A DNA stretch of 64,000 nt from JAGSPQ01 sp038206395. Lineage in GTDB: Bacteria; Myxococcota; Myxococcia; Myxococcales; Myxococcaceae. The stretch spans positions 33,470 to 97,469 of the forward strand of contig JBBRAX010000023.1 in assembly GCA_038206395.1 (NCBI GenBank), given 5' to 3'. The translations under genes were made by a program, and so were the position numbers. Each line of letters begins with the position of its first letter. Position 1 is the stretch's first letter. The notes beneath the pieces were generated by a model. It was not told the origin of the DNA. It did not search any database and saw only the letters and a program-made list of their open reading frames with translations. This document shows positions 24,737-33,820 of this stretch, in pieces.

Positions 24737-26893
24737 TTAGGCCAGCAAACGGCTTACAACGTCAACCAGATCCTGCCGCACCAGGTCGCCCTTGGTGATG
24801 TAGCCATCTGCACCGGCGTCCATGCCTTTGCGCCTGTCGGCCTCCGACCCACGCGTGGTCACGATCACCACCGGCAGCGTGTGCAGCGTCGGGTGGCTCT
24901 TCAAGCGGCGCGTCAGCTCGAGCCCGTCGACCTTCGGCATCTCGAGGTCCGTCACCACCATGTCGACGGCTTCACGGCCCAGCCTTTCGATCGCCTCCGC
25001 GCCGTCGTGCGCGTTCACAACCTCGTAGCCGACCGCTTCGAGCAGCGACGACAGCAGCTCGCGGGTCAGGGGCGAGTCGTCGACGACGAGGATCTTGCGG
25101 CGGCGGGTGACCTCGGCCTTTCGCAGCGTGTTGCCCAGGCGCGTGGTGCGGCCGTGCGCGGTGGAGACGAGGTGCGCGGACGAGAGGACGAGCGCGAGGC
25201 TGCCGTCGGCCAGAGGCGTCGCTCCTGAGAGGTGCGCGAAGCGCGACAGCATTCCCTTCAGCGGAAACACCGCCTGCACCCGCTCTTCGAGCACACGATC
25301 GACCGCGATCGCTGCCGACTGCCCGCGGCCCTTCAAGAGCAGCACGAGTTCGCCCGTCGTCGCGGGACGCTCGGGGGCAGTGCCGAGAATCGAAGAGATC
25401 GACGCAAAGGGCACCACTTCCGAGTCGACGAAGAGCGCTGGCCGCCCCGCCACCTCGCGCCGCTGGCCCTCTTCCACCACCAGCGCGTGATCCACGTTCG
25501 ACGCCTGCAGACACAGCCTTTCGTCTCCGACTTCGACGAAGAGCAGCGGAGCGACGGTCAACGACACGGGTACCCGAAGCTCGAAGGTCGCGCCGTGGCC
25601 GGGAGTCGAGGTGACAGTGGCTTCGCCGCCCAGCGCGACCATGCGCACGCGCACCACGTCGAGCCCCACCCCGCGGCCCGAGACGTCGGTGACTTCTTCT
25701 TTCGACGAGAAGCCCGCGAGAAAGATGAGGTCCAGCGCCGCTTCGTCCGACAGCGCCCCCACCTGCGCTGGGTCGACCAGGCCCTTGCGCACCGCGACCT
25801 CGCGCAGCTTCACCGGGTCGAGCCCGCGCCCGTCGTCTTCCACCTTGAGCAACAGCCTTTCGCCCTCGCGCCGGGCGTGCAGCGACAGGTGCGCGCGCGG
25901 CGACTTGCCGGCCTCGATCCGCGCCTGGCGGTCTTCGACCCCGTGATCGAGCGCGTTGCGCACCAGGTGCATCAGCGGCTCGCGCAGCGACTCGAGCACC
26001 GAACGATCGATGCGGGTGTCTTCGCCTTCCACGTCGAGGTCGACTTCCTTGCCGAGCTCGCGCGACAGGTCGCGCACCATGCGCGGGTACTGCTCGAACA
26101 GCACGTGCAGCGGCAGCATGCGCAGCGACTGGATCTCTTCCGACAGCCCGGTGAGATCGCGCAGCTCTTCGTTGGCGAGCAGCTTTCCTTCGCGGTGCAG
26201 CTCGGCCGCCGCGTCCTTCGACTTGCCCAGGCGGGTCGCGACCTCGGCGCCCGCGGGCCCCAGGTCTTCGGCCAGGCGCTGAATCTGCTGCAGCTCGCGG
26301 GTCAGCTGCAGGCGGCGAAGGGCGGCGAGCTCGCGACGTCGGCCACGCGCGAGCAGGCTCGTCACCGCTGAGGTGAGCAGATCCAGCGACGCCTGGCCGA
26401 TGCGCACGCTCGCGTCGACGCGCGCTGCCGCCGCGGGTTCCGACTCGACCTGCGCCATCGGAGCCGACGGCGGAGGAGCAGGAGCGGAAGACGCCGGCGC
26501 CGGCGGTGCCTCACCCTTCTCGGCTGCCACCCGCTGCTTCAACCAGTCGAGCAGGCGGGGAAGATCAGGCGGCGCACCGACCGAGGCCCCCGCGAGCACG
26601 GTCACCGCGTCCGACGCGACCAGCAGCGCATCGGTGGACGCGGGCGCCAGCTGGTAGCGGCCCGGCTGCGCGGCACGCACCACCTCTTCCATCTCGTGCA
26701 CCAGCGCGTTGATGTCGGCGAACCCCATCATCCGCGCTTCGCCCTTGAGCCCGTGGAGCTCGCGCAGCGCCGCCTTGCCGACCTCGAGGTCGGGCTGCCC
26801 TTCGAGCTGCATCAGGTACCGGCCGATCTTCTCGAGCCGTTCGAGCACCAGCTCGCGGAACTGCTGCAGCAGCTTTTCGCGGGGGGTCGACAC
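24737..26893 (-). CDS. cheA: CheA-receiver hybrid histidine kinase (FrzE-like)
   Basis: The 718-residue protein starts at GTG 26893. In order it has an Hpt domain with phosphoacceptor H47 (ELHGLKGEARMMG) and a Pro/Ala linker. A dimerisation and HATPase region comes next (N box LMHLVRNALDHGVED, G boxes DDGRGLDP and GRGVGLDVVR). A CheW-like domain follows (about 440-575), and then a C-terminal receiver (KILVVDDSPLTREL, phosphoacceptor in VTDLEMP). The CheA-CheY fusion matches FrzE of Myxococcus, so output may go through the attached receiver. No separate cheY or cheZ gene is in the window. Confidence 0.95.
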   Translation of the reverse strand: MSTPREKLLQQFRELVLERLEKIGRYLMQLEGQPDLEVGKAALRELHGLKGEARMMGFADINALVHEMEEVVRAAQPGRYQLAPASTDALLVASDAVTVLAGASVGAPPDLPRLLDWLKQRVAAEKGEAPPAPASSAPAPPPSAPMAQVESEPAAAARVDASVRIGQASLDLLTSAVTSLLARGRRRELAALRRLQLTRELQQIQRLAEDLGPAGAEVATRLGKSKDAAAELHREGKLLANEELRDLTGLSEEIQSLRMLPLHVLFEQYPRMVRDLSRELGKEVDLDVEGEDTRIDRSVLESLREPLMHLVRNALDHGVEDRQARIEAGKSPRAHLSLHARREGERLLLKVEDDGRGLDPVKLREVAVRKGLVDPAQVGALSDEAALDLIFLAGFSSKEEVTDVSGRGVGLDVVRVRMVALGGEATVTSTPGHGATFELRVPVSLTVAPLLFVEVGDERLCLQASNVDHALVVEEGQRREVAGRPALFVDSEVVPFASISSILGTAPERPATTGELVLLLKGRGQSAAIAVDRVLEERVQAVFPLKGMLSRFAHLSGATPLADGSLALVLSSAHLVSTAHGRTTRLGNTLRKAEVTRRRKILVVDDSPLTRELLSSLLEAVGYEVVNAHDGAEAIERLGREAVDMVVTDLEMPKVDGLELTRRLKSHPTLHTLPVVIVTTRGSEADRRKGMDAGADGYITKGDLVRQDLVDVVSRLLA

Positions 26894-26899
26894 GGGCCT

Positions 26900-28684
26900 T
26901 CAGGTGCTCTTCCAGCGGCCGGTGAGGGACGAGAGGCTGCCCGAGAGGCCGACGAGCTCGTTGTTGGCCGAGCTCAGCTGGCGGGTGGCGGCGAGGCTCT
27001 GCTGGGTGATGCCGAGAATATCGGCCATCGCTTCGGCGAGCTGATCGGTGCCGCTGTGCTGTTGTTGGGTGGCGAGGGTGATCGCGCGGACAGCGCGGCT
27101 GGTTTCCTGCGCGAGGCGGACGACGTCGGTGAGCGCGCGGGCGACCTCGACGGCCAGCGTGGTGCCGCTTGCCGTCTGCTGCAGGCCGCTTTCCGTCGCT
27201 TCGACGGTGACGAAGGTGGCCTCACGAATCTCAGAGATGAGCTCTTCGATCTCGGTCGTCGACTCGAGCACGTTCTCGGCGAGGCGCCGCATCTCGGCCG
27301 CGACCAGGGTGAAGCTGCGGCCCACATCGCCCGCCTTCGTGCCTTCGAGCTCAGCCGAAAGCGCGAGCAGGTCGCTGCGGTCGGCGACGCCCGTGATGAA
27401 CTCGACGATCTTCCCGATCTGCTGCACGCGGCGCTGAAGCCGGCTCACCGCCTCGGCGATGGTGCGGTTGTCCTGGCGCATGCGCTCGACGGCGCGAACG
27501 AACTCTTCCGCGCTGGCCTGCCCGGCAAAGGCGGAGTCGAGCGTGCGCTGCGAGATCTCCGACACCTCGCTGGCGTTGGCCGAGATCTGCCGCGCGCTCT
27601 GCGCCAGCTCTTCGGTGGTGGCGCTGGTCTGGTTGAGGCTGGCCGCCTGTTCAGCCGCCAAAGCTTCGTACCCGGCAGAGGTGCCGACCAGGTTCTGGGT
27701 AGTCGTGGCGATGCTCACCCCGGCGCGCGTGAGCTGGCCGAGCACGTCGTGAAGCTGGGCCTGCATCAGGCTGAAGGTGCTGGTCACCGCCCAGACCTCG
27801 TCGCTGGCGGCGAAGATCTTCGGCTTGACGAACTCGCCCTTCGCCATCCGGTTCGCCTCTTCGGCGACGCGGCGCATCGGGTCGGCCATCACCGAGCCTG
27901 CGGCCCAGGCGGTGAGCACTGCCGCGCCGAACACCATCGCGAAGAGCATCGCGAGCCGGCCGTAGACCTTGAGCCGCTGTTCTTCGGCCAGCTGCAGCTG
28001 TTGGATGTGGTCGACGCGGGCATCGATCACCGCGTTGAGCCCCGCGCGCGCTTGCTGCCGCGACGCATCGATCATCATCGCCGACGGCAAGATCACCAAA
28101 GCCGCGGTGATCGCCACCAGCCGGGTTCGCACCTGCATGCGTTGTGACGGCAGCACGCGGATCACCTCAGCCGCCGGCACGTCTGCCGCCATCGCCTCGA
28201 CCAGCACCCGCGCCCGGCGCATCGCCAGCAGGTTGACGAGCGCAGCGCTGAGCGGGCCGAACAGAACTCCCAGCGCGCAAAAACGGAGCACCGAGCTCAC
28301 CGACGGCTCGCCCATGGTCCAGAAAGCGGCGGCGATCACCCCGACGGCCGCCACCCAGGTGACGGCAGAGAAGGCGGCGATGCGATCAGGAAAGGCATGC
28401 GCCTCGGCGATCGCCTTCAGCAGCGTCTGTTGGTTCGACGGCAGCGCCCCGGAAGCCAGGCCGCGCGAGGTGTCGAGCCAGCGCATCGACTGCACCTCGG
28501 CGATGGCCACCGAGACCCCGACCCCGATCGCAATCATCGTCAGCAACAGCGTGCGATCGCCCGGCGAGAGCTCGAGCGTCATCCAGGCGTACAGCGTCGC
28601 CACCGCCGCGATCGCCAGGTTCCCAAAGGTCCCAGGGTTCTGCAGCCAGCGCACCCGGTCGCGCAGCCATTGTTCGATCGGCAT
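26900..28684 (-). CDS. methyl-accepting chemotaxis protein with six membrane helices (MCP 1)
   Basis: The 594-residue protein has about six predicted membrane helices in its first 265 residues (for example FGNLAIAAVATLYAW, TLLLTMIAIGVGVSVAIA, LAMLFAMVFGAAVLTAW). A HAMP-like linker and a cytoplasmic signalling coiled coil follow. The tip reads SDLLALSAELEGTKAGDVG, diverged from the usual NLLALNAAIEAARAGE. No large periplasmic sensor domain is present. It is homologous along its length to the next gene upstream and overlaps it by one base (TGATG). It lies 6 bp before cheA. Confidence 0.9.
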   Translation of the reverse strand: MPIEQWLRDRVRWLQNPGTFGNLAIAAVATLYAWMTLELSPGDRTLLLTMIAIGVGVSVAIAEVQSMRWLDTSRGLASGALPSNQQTLLKAIAEAHAFPDRIAAFSAVTWVAAVGVIAAAFWTMGEPSVSSVLRFCALGVLFGPLSAALVNLLAMRRARVLVEAMAADVPAAEVIRVLPSQRMQVRTRLVAITAALVILPSAMMIDASRQQARAGLNAVIDARVDHIQQLQLAEEQRLKVYGRLAMLFAMVFGAAVLTAWAAGSVMADPMRRVAEEANRMAKGEFVKPKIFAASDEVWAVTSTFSLMQAQLHDVLGQLTRAGVSIATTTQNLVGTSAGYEALAAEQAASLNQTSATTEELAQSARQISANASEVSEISQRTLDSAFAGQASAEEFVRAVERMRQDNRTIAEAVSRLQRRVQQIGKIVEFITGVADRSDLLALSAELEGTKAGDVGRSFTLVAAEMRRLAENVLESTTEIEELISEIREATFVTVEATESGLQQTASGTTLAVEVARALTDVVRLAQETSRAVRAITLATQQQHSGTDQLAEAMADILGITQQSLAATRQLSSANNELVGLSGSLSSLTGRWKST

Positions 28685-30465
28685 CAGCTGACCTCGAAGC
28701 GATCGACGGTGGACTTGAGCTCGCTGGCCAGCGCCTGCAGATCGCTGTTGGCTGCCGCCATCTTCTTCGAGGCGCCATCGCCGTCGCGGGTCGAGCGCAA
28801 GATGTCGCTCATCGCCTGCGCGAGCTGGTCGGTGCCAACCTGCTGCTGGTGGGTGGCCAGGGTGATGCGCTGCACCGCGTCGGCAGTCGTGGTCGCGAAC
28901 TCGAGAATGTCAGACAGGCCTTCGCTGACTCTGCGCGCCAGGGCGCTGCCGGTGTCAGACGCCTTAACGCCCGCTTCGGTCGCCATCACTGCCGCGTTGG
29001 TGGCGTCGCGCACCTCGTGGATGAGGCCGATGATCTCGCGGGTGCTGTTCATCACGCTCTCGGACAAGCGCCGCATCTCGGCCGCCACCAGCGAGAAGCC
29101 GCGGCCCACTTCGCCCGCCTTGTTGCCTTCGAGCTCGGCGTTCAGCGCGAGCAGATCGGACTTGTCGGCGATGCCGTCGATGAACTCGACGATGCGGCCG
29201 ACCTGCTGCACCCGCTTGTTCAGCTTCACCACCGAGTCGGCGATCGCCTGGTTGCCTTCGCGAACCTTGAGAATCGACGTGTAGAGTTGGTCGGCGTTGT
29301 GCTTTCCCAGCCGCGCGGCGTCCAGCGTCTGGCTGGCAAGGTCTTTGACCTGGGTGGCGTTGAGCGCAATCTGCTTCGCGCTGCGGGCGAGCTCTTCGGT
29401 GGTGGCCGACGTCTGGGCAAGGGCCGACGTCTGCTCGCTGGCGCCGCGCTCGTGCTTGCTGCGGCTGGAGCCGAGCTCGTCGGTGGTGCGCTGGATCTTC
29501 TGACCGGCGCCCTGCAGCTGTTTCACGATCAGCACCAGCTGCGTCTCGAGCGTGGTGAAGCCCGCCGCGACCGCCCAGATCTCGTCCTCCCCGGCGACGA
29601 TTCCCGAGCCACCCAGCCTTCCGCGCGTCATCGCCTGGGTCTTCGCTGCCAGCAGGCGCATCGGCTCGCTCAGCGCGGCGCCCGAGCTGAACCCGCCGAC
29701 CACCACCAGAATGATCAGCACCGCCGCCACCGCAAAAAGCGACTCCAGCCCGACATCGAGCTCGGTGGCGAGGGCAAGTTTCTGCGCCGGGACGGTCTGT
29801 TCGGCCAGGACGCGGGTAAATGTCCCTTCCATGCGCAGCACCGCGATGTCGCAGATGAGCAGCAGCGGGGTGCCGACGGCGACCGCCGCGTAGAGCACCA
29901 GCCGCCGCTGCAGCTGCATGCGCCCCGCGGGCACCGCCGCGATCACGTCTTTCGGTGCCAGCCCCGCCGCCGCCACCCGGGTGATCGCCTCGCGCGACCG
30001 CTTCACGACGGCGACGTAGCCGAGCGTGGCGATCAGCGGCCCGAGCGCGATGCCGATGAAGGCGAGCCGCGCCGCCACCTGAAAGCCTGCCGTCGACACC
30101 TGCGAATAGACGACCCCGATCGCCGACGCGCCGATGACCCAGAACGCGAGGTTCACCACGAAGCTGACGTCGGGAATACGCGAGAGCTCGCGCACCGCCT
30201 GGGAAAGATTTTCAACTGTGGGCGGCGCTGACTTCGTCGCCAGCGCCTTCACCATCTGCAGCGTTCGCTGTTCCTGGCGATCCCCTAACAGCGTCGCGAT
30301 GCCGACGATCGCGGCGACGACGATGAACAGCGACGTGAGCCCGGTAGCCGGAAACTCGACCGTGCTGAAGGCGTAGAGAAAGCCGACCGCGGCGCCCGCG
30401 ACGCCCGAGACGGTCGAGGGGAACGTGACGAAGCGGTGCAGGCCGTCGAGAGGAGAAGCGCTCAC
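28684..30465 (-). CDS. methyl-accepting chemotaxis protein with six membrane helices (MCP 2)
   Basis: The 593-residue paralogue of MCP 1 starts at GTG 30465. It has the same plan: six hydrophobic helices (for example TSLFIVVAAIVGIATLLG, LYAAVAVGTPLLLICD, FAVAAVLIILVVVGG), a HAMP-like region, and a signalling domain with tip SDLLALNAELEGNKAGEVG. It keeps the consensus LALNA, which MCP 1 has changed to LALSA. It lacks a periplasmic ligand domain, so the signal may be sensed in the membrane or cytoplasm. Confidence 0.9.
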   Translation of the reverse strand: MSASPLDGLHRFVTFPSTVSGVAGAAVGFLYAFSTVEFPATGLTSLFIVVAAIVGIATLLGDRQEQRTLQMVKALATKSAPPTVENLSQAVRELSRIPDVSFVVNLAFWVIGASAIGVVYSQVSTAGFQVAARLAFIGIALGPLIATLGYVAVVKRSREAITRVAAAGLAPKDVIAAVPAGRMQLQRRLVLYAAVAVGTPLLLICDIAVLRMEGTFTRVLAEQTVPAQKLALATELDVGLESLFAVAAVLIILVVVGGFSSGAALSEPMRLLAAKTQAMTRGRLGGSGIVAGEDEIWAVAAGFTTLETQLVLIVKQLQGAGQKIQRTTDELGSSRSKHERGASEQTSALAQTSATTEELARSAKQIALNATQVKDLASQTLDAARLGKHNADQLYTSILKVREGNQAIADSVVKLNKRVQQVGRIVEFIDGIADKSDLLALNAELEGNKAGEVGRGFSLVAAEMRRLSESVMNSTREIIGLIHEVRDATNAAVMATEAGVKASDTGSALARRVSEGLSDILEFATTTADAVQRITLATHQQQVGTDQLAQAMSDILRSTRDGDGASKKMAAANSDLQALASELKSTVDRFEVS

Positions 30466-30468
30466 GAG

Positions 30469-30822
30469 TCAGGACCTCTGCAGAAACTGCGAGAACTCGG
30501 TGATCGCGAGCACGGGGCACAGCTCGCCAGAGAGGACGATGAAGCCGCGAAGCGATCCGCCGACGGCGCCCAACAGCATCGCTGGCACGGGCATCATCGG
30601 CAGCGGGTCCGAGGCGATTTCCAGCGAGTCGACCACCAGCCCACCCCGACCGTCTTCGACACAGCGGCCGTTGGTGGGCGGCAACGCAAACGCGGTGCGG
30701 GCGTGCGGCGTGGGAATGCCACCCACCGCCCAGTCGGAGATCTGCACCACCTGCGCCGCTGGAAACGCGAGCCGGTGATCGCCGACGCGGCAAAGCACGA
30801 TCCCTTCGAGGGGGGCGCTCAT
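30469..30822 (-). CDS. short CheW-like coupling protein (FrzB-like position)
   Basis: The 117-residue protein has the CheW SH3-like pattern in reduced form (GIVLCRVGDHRLAFPAAQVV, LRGFIVLSGELCPVLAIT). It is shorter than a standard CheW. It lies 3 bp before MCP 2 and 10 bp after a second cheW. In the Frz operon two CheW-type genes (frzA, frzB) also precede the receptor gene; the parallel is positional inference. Confidence 0.75.
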   Translation of the reverse strand: MSAPLEGIVLCRVGDHRLAFPAAQVVQISDWAVGGIPTPHARTAFALPPTNGRCVEDGRGGLVVDSLEIASDPLPMMPVPAMLLGAVGGSLRGFIVLSGELCPVLAITEFSQFLQRS

Positions 30823-30832
30823 CGAAGTGCCT

Positions 30833-31255
30833 TCAGCCTCCGCGGGCGAGAAACTCGAACAGGCCTTCGGGCTCGATCACCGCCACCTGCCCCGATGGCG
30901 CGGTGGCCGGCCCCTTGAGGTGCGCCTCGATCCCCGTCGTGCCCAGCGGGTCGAACGGGCCCGTGAGCACCGCGACGCCGGCGACGCGGGTCGCCGTCAA
31001 AGCGAGGCCGCCCCGGGGCACGCGCACCAGCACCGCGCGCTTCATCACGCCGTCGACCTTGGTCCCGGTGAGCATCGGCAGATCGATGACGGGAATCACT
31101 TCGCCGCGATGCGCAAAGACACCGAGCAGGTGCGGCGGAGCGCCCGGCACCCGCGTCAGCGCCGGCAGGCTGACCACTTCCTGCGCGCGTTCGGCGGGCA
31201 CGGCGTAGAGGCTCTCACCACAAGCGAAAACGAGGTGTCCCCGGGAGTCAGCCAC
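30833..31255 (-). CDS. cheW: CheW coupling protein
   Basis: The 140-residue protein starts at GTG 31255. It has the CheW features: an initial strand with YAVPAERAQEVV, PHLLGVFAHRGEVIPVIDL matching the conserved 'iGl.nlRG.iipviDL', and a closing GQVAVIEPEGLFEF. It should link the receptors to CheA. It is the first gene of the minus-strand chemosensory operon, so the operon promoter should lie in the short divergent gap at 31256-31308. Confidence 0.88.
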   Translation of the reverse strand: MADSRGHLVFACGESLYAVPAERAQEVVSLPALTRVPGAPPHLLGVFAHRGEVIPVIDLPMLTGTKVDGVMKRAVLVRVPRGGLALTATRVAGVAVLTGPFDPLGTTGIEAHLKGPATAPSGQVAVIEPEGLFEFLARGG

Positions 31256-31308
31256 GGGCGAGGTGCTAGCAGAATCGACTGAAGCGGGCGCGTATTACAG
31301 TGCGGCGC

Positions 31309-32289
31309 GTGGACTACCGGCGCTTCCTCAACAAGTCCGACGAGAAGACGCTGCCGTACTTCGGCGGCGCCACCGTCGACGCGGAAGATCGAAGGCTGCG
31401 CGTGGCGGCCCCTTTCGAGCCGCCCGGGTGGTACCGGTTCAAGGTCGAAGGGCGCAACGCGACCAAGCTGGCCGCGTCTGACCCACCCGACCTTGAAGCC
31501 CTGCCGAAGGTGACCGGCTGGTACCTCGACGGCCAGTTGGTGCACGACGGGGCGGTGGCCGAGCCGTTGTTTCTGATGCCCGCCGAACAGCCGGCGAGGT
31601 TTGCGAAGCTTGCGGGCCGAAGGTGGCGCAGCGGAGAGCTGCTTTTTTCCGAAGTGGAGTTCGAGAGCGAGGTCGAAGGCCAGGCGCGCGAGGCGCTGTC
31701 GGCCGGTGGCTCGCTGAAAGACGTCAAGGCAGTTCCAGCGCCGCTGCGGGCTGCCTACGCCTTCGCCCTGGTGGAAGCGGCGTCGCGCCGCACGGGGATT
31801 CGCTTCGTCCCCGCCGAGGTGCGCGGACAGGTGGTGAAGATCGCCGAAGGCGGCGCGGACGCAGCGGTGGCGGTACTGACGGCGTTGGAGGCAGAACGGA
31901 TTCTGGCGAGGCGCGCGCAGGCCGAGCTGAACGCCCGCCACGCTGCGGCGATGGTGCGGGCCGAGGTCGAGGTGCAGCGCGAGATCCGCGTCGAAGCGCT
32001 GCGCAACCGCAAGCACCAGGCGGCAGAGTGGGCAGCCGCGGCGCTGGAGGCCGCGGGAGCGAGGCTCGAAGACGCGCGCGATCTGGGCAACGGCGAGCTC
32101 GAGGTGGTGTTCCGCTTCATGAACCATCGGTTCATCTCGATCGTCGAGGCGGCGACGTTGCGCGTGATTGACTCAGGGATCTGCCTGGGCCACCCGCCGC
32201 GCGATGACCTGGTGACGCTCGAGAGCCTGCCTTCGGTGATCAAAGAGGCGATCGATACCCACGCGCTGGTGATGCTGAGGTTCCCTTGA
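31309..32289 (+). CDS. hypothetical protein paired with a JAMM protein
   Basis: The 326-residue protein starts at GTG 31309 (VDYRRFLNKSDE); another GTG lies three codons upstream. The N-terminal part is beta-rich (DRRLRVAAPFEPPGWYRFKV). A long charged helix at about 185-265 follows, and the C-terminus resembles a small alpha/beta domain (VVFRFMNHRFISIVEAATL, IDSGICLGHPP). I do not recognise the family. Its stop overlaps the TTG of the JAMM gene (TTGA), so the two are co-translated. The C-terminal part is a plausible fold relative or partner, but this is speculation. Confidence 0.7.
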   Translation: MDYRRFLNKSDEKTLPYFGGATVDAEDRRLRVAAPFEPPGWYRFKVEGRNATKLAASDPPDLEALPKVTGWYLDGQLVHDGAVAEPLFLMPAEQPARFAKLAGRRWRSGELLFSEVEFESEVEGQAREALSAGGSLKDVKAVPAPLRAAYAFALVEAASRRTGIRFVPAEVRGQVVKIAEGGADAAVAVLTALEAERILARRAQAELNARHAAAMVRAEVEVQREIRVEALRNRKHQAAEWAAAALEAAGARLEDARDLGNGELEVVFRFMNHRFISIVEAATLRVIDSGICLGHPPRDDLVTLESLPSVIKEAIDTHALVMLRFP

Positions 32290-32630
32290 AGCGCGAGGTC
32301 TGCCTGCTGATCACCCGCGCGGGCACCATCTGCTGGAGCGACGCCGGAACCAGCGCCCTCGCCCTGCCCGACAGCCGCGCCCGGTGGGAAGCGATCTGGA
32401 ACAACCGCGAGCAGCTGGCGGAAATCGTTCACAGCCACCCCGTCGGCCCCCGCGCTTTTTCGCACGAGGACGAGACGACGATGGCGGCCCTCGATGCGGC
32501 GCTGGGCCGGGCGCTGCGTTTCTCGGTGCTCGCCCCCGACGGGCTGGTGGTGCGCGACGGGGGCGAGGTGTTCTTGAGTGACGACCGGCCGTGGTGGGCC
32601 GACCTGCTGCAGTTGGCTTCGGGGTTCTAG
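32286..32630 (+). CDS. JAMM/MPN-type metallopeptidase-like protein
   Basis: The 114-residue protein starts at TTG 32286, overlapping the previous stop. Its central motif EIVHSHPVGPRAFSHEDETT fits the JAMM zinc signature (HxHP, then SxxD). The upstream glutamate of the full motif could be E4 (KREVCLLI). It is at the short end for the MPN fold. Relatives include deubiquitinase-like enzymes and RadC; the substrate is unknown. The TAG stop shares CTAG with the stop of the convergent VWA gene. Confidence 0.7.
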   Translation: MKREVCLLITRAGTICWSDAGTSALALPDSRARWEAIWNNREQLAEIVHSHPVGPRAFSHEDETTMAALDAALGRALRFSVLAPDGLVVRDGGEVFLSDDRPWWADLLQLASGF

Positions 32631-33739
32631 AACGCGAAGTCGTTCTTCGCACCCTGGGCCTTCGCCGACTCGAGCAGCGCGGTGTCGAGCGTCGCGGCCT
32701 TCTTGCCGACGGTCTTCTTCTCTTCGGCCTTCACGAACGCCTCACGCTCGGTGTTGAGCTTCGCAATCTGCGCCTGAATCGCGGTGCGTTCGGCCGCCTT
32801 CTTCTCGACGAACTCGACCCGCTCGGCCGGCGCCATCTTGCGCATCGGGGGCGGCAGCGCCGCTTCCGGAATCTTCGCCACGTCCTTGCCTTCCTTCTTC
32901 GCGTCGACGAGGTCCCAGTTGCTGTTTTTGTAGTTGGCCGACGACTTGGTCACCGCGCGGGCCGTGCTGCTGCCTGCCGACATCCCCAGCGCCGCCTGGT
33001 CTTGTGCTTCCTGGCGCGCGACAGCCGCCGGGGCTTCGTCGCCGAAGCCGATGTACGTCTTGTTCAGCTCGGTGCCGAGGCGGGCGATCTCTTTGTCCTG
33101 TGGCGCGTTCACCTGCGCGATCGCGACGTTCTGGTCGATGGTGAGGAAGTTGCCGTCGGCCAGCATCGCCGCGTCCTTCCACTTGCCCGCGATGCCCGAC
33201 TGCAGGTCGCCGGCGTGAATCGTGTTCACCACGATGCCATGCTCGATCGCGTTCTTCACCGCGCTCGCGTAGTTCACCGGCCCCTGGCTGAACGGCTCGT
33301 TGCCGGCGATGTAGATGAGCTTCAGGTCGCCCTTGTTCTTGCTCCACTCGAGCTGCTTCACCGCGGTCTCGATCACCGCGCCGCAGTACTCGTCGCCGCC
33401 GTTGGTGCGCAGCTTGTGAAGCTGCTCGCTGACCTTGTCGAGGTCGGTCGTCAGCGGCGCCACCATGCGGATGAAGTTGCTCTCGCGCTTGAGGCTGTCG
33501 TTGCCGTACTCGTAGAGCGCGAGCTCGAGGCGCGGGCGCCTGCCGTTCTTCTTCGCGGTGGCGAACGTGTTGACGATCTTCCACAGCTGCTCACGGGTCT
33601 GGTTGATCAGACCGTCCATGCTCGAGCTGGTGTCGATCAGGATGGCGAGCTGAATCTTCGGCTCGACGCTGTCGGTGGGCTCGGCTGCGGAAACAGAAAC
33701 GGCGAAGAGCGCGGCGACCAGCAGTGACAGGCGTTTCAT
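32627..33739 (-). CDS. secreted von Willebrand factor type A domain protein
   Basis: The 370-residue protein starts at ATG 33739 with a signal peptide (MKRLSLLVAALFAVSVSAAE). A VWA domain follows: the MIDAS motif is DTSSSMDG (DxSxS), and later metal-site strands (GGDEYCGAVIETAV, LKLIYIAGNEPFSQG) are recognisable. The C-terminal third is Lys/Glu/Ala-rich and helical. It is probably periplasmic or surface-exposed and involved in metal-dependent protein binding. The partner is unknown. Confidence 0.85.
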   Translation of the reverse strand: MKRLSLLVAALFAVSVSAAEPTDSVEPKIQLAILIDTSSSMDGLINQTREQLWKIVNTFATAKKNGRRPRLELALYEYGNDSLKRESNFIRMVAPLTTDLDKVSEQLHKLRTNGGDEYCGAVIETAVKQLEWSKNKGDLKLIYIAGNEPFSQGPVNYASAVKNAIEHGIVVNTIHAGDLQSGIAGKWKDAAMLADGNFLTIDQNVAIAQVNAPQDKEIARLGTELNKTYIGFGDEAPAAVARQEAQDQAALGMSAGSSTARAVTKSSANYKNSNWDLVDAKKEGKDVAKIPEAALPPPMRKMAPAERVEFVEKKAAERTAIQAQIAKLNTEREAFVKAEEKKTVGKKAATLDTALLESAKAQGAKNDFAF

Positions 33740-33820
33740 CGAAGGCTCCAGAAATGGGGTGAGCCATGGAACGGGCGACGCCCTGAATCGATCTGTGGAA
33801 AATTCAAGGCCGTCGAAAAC

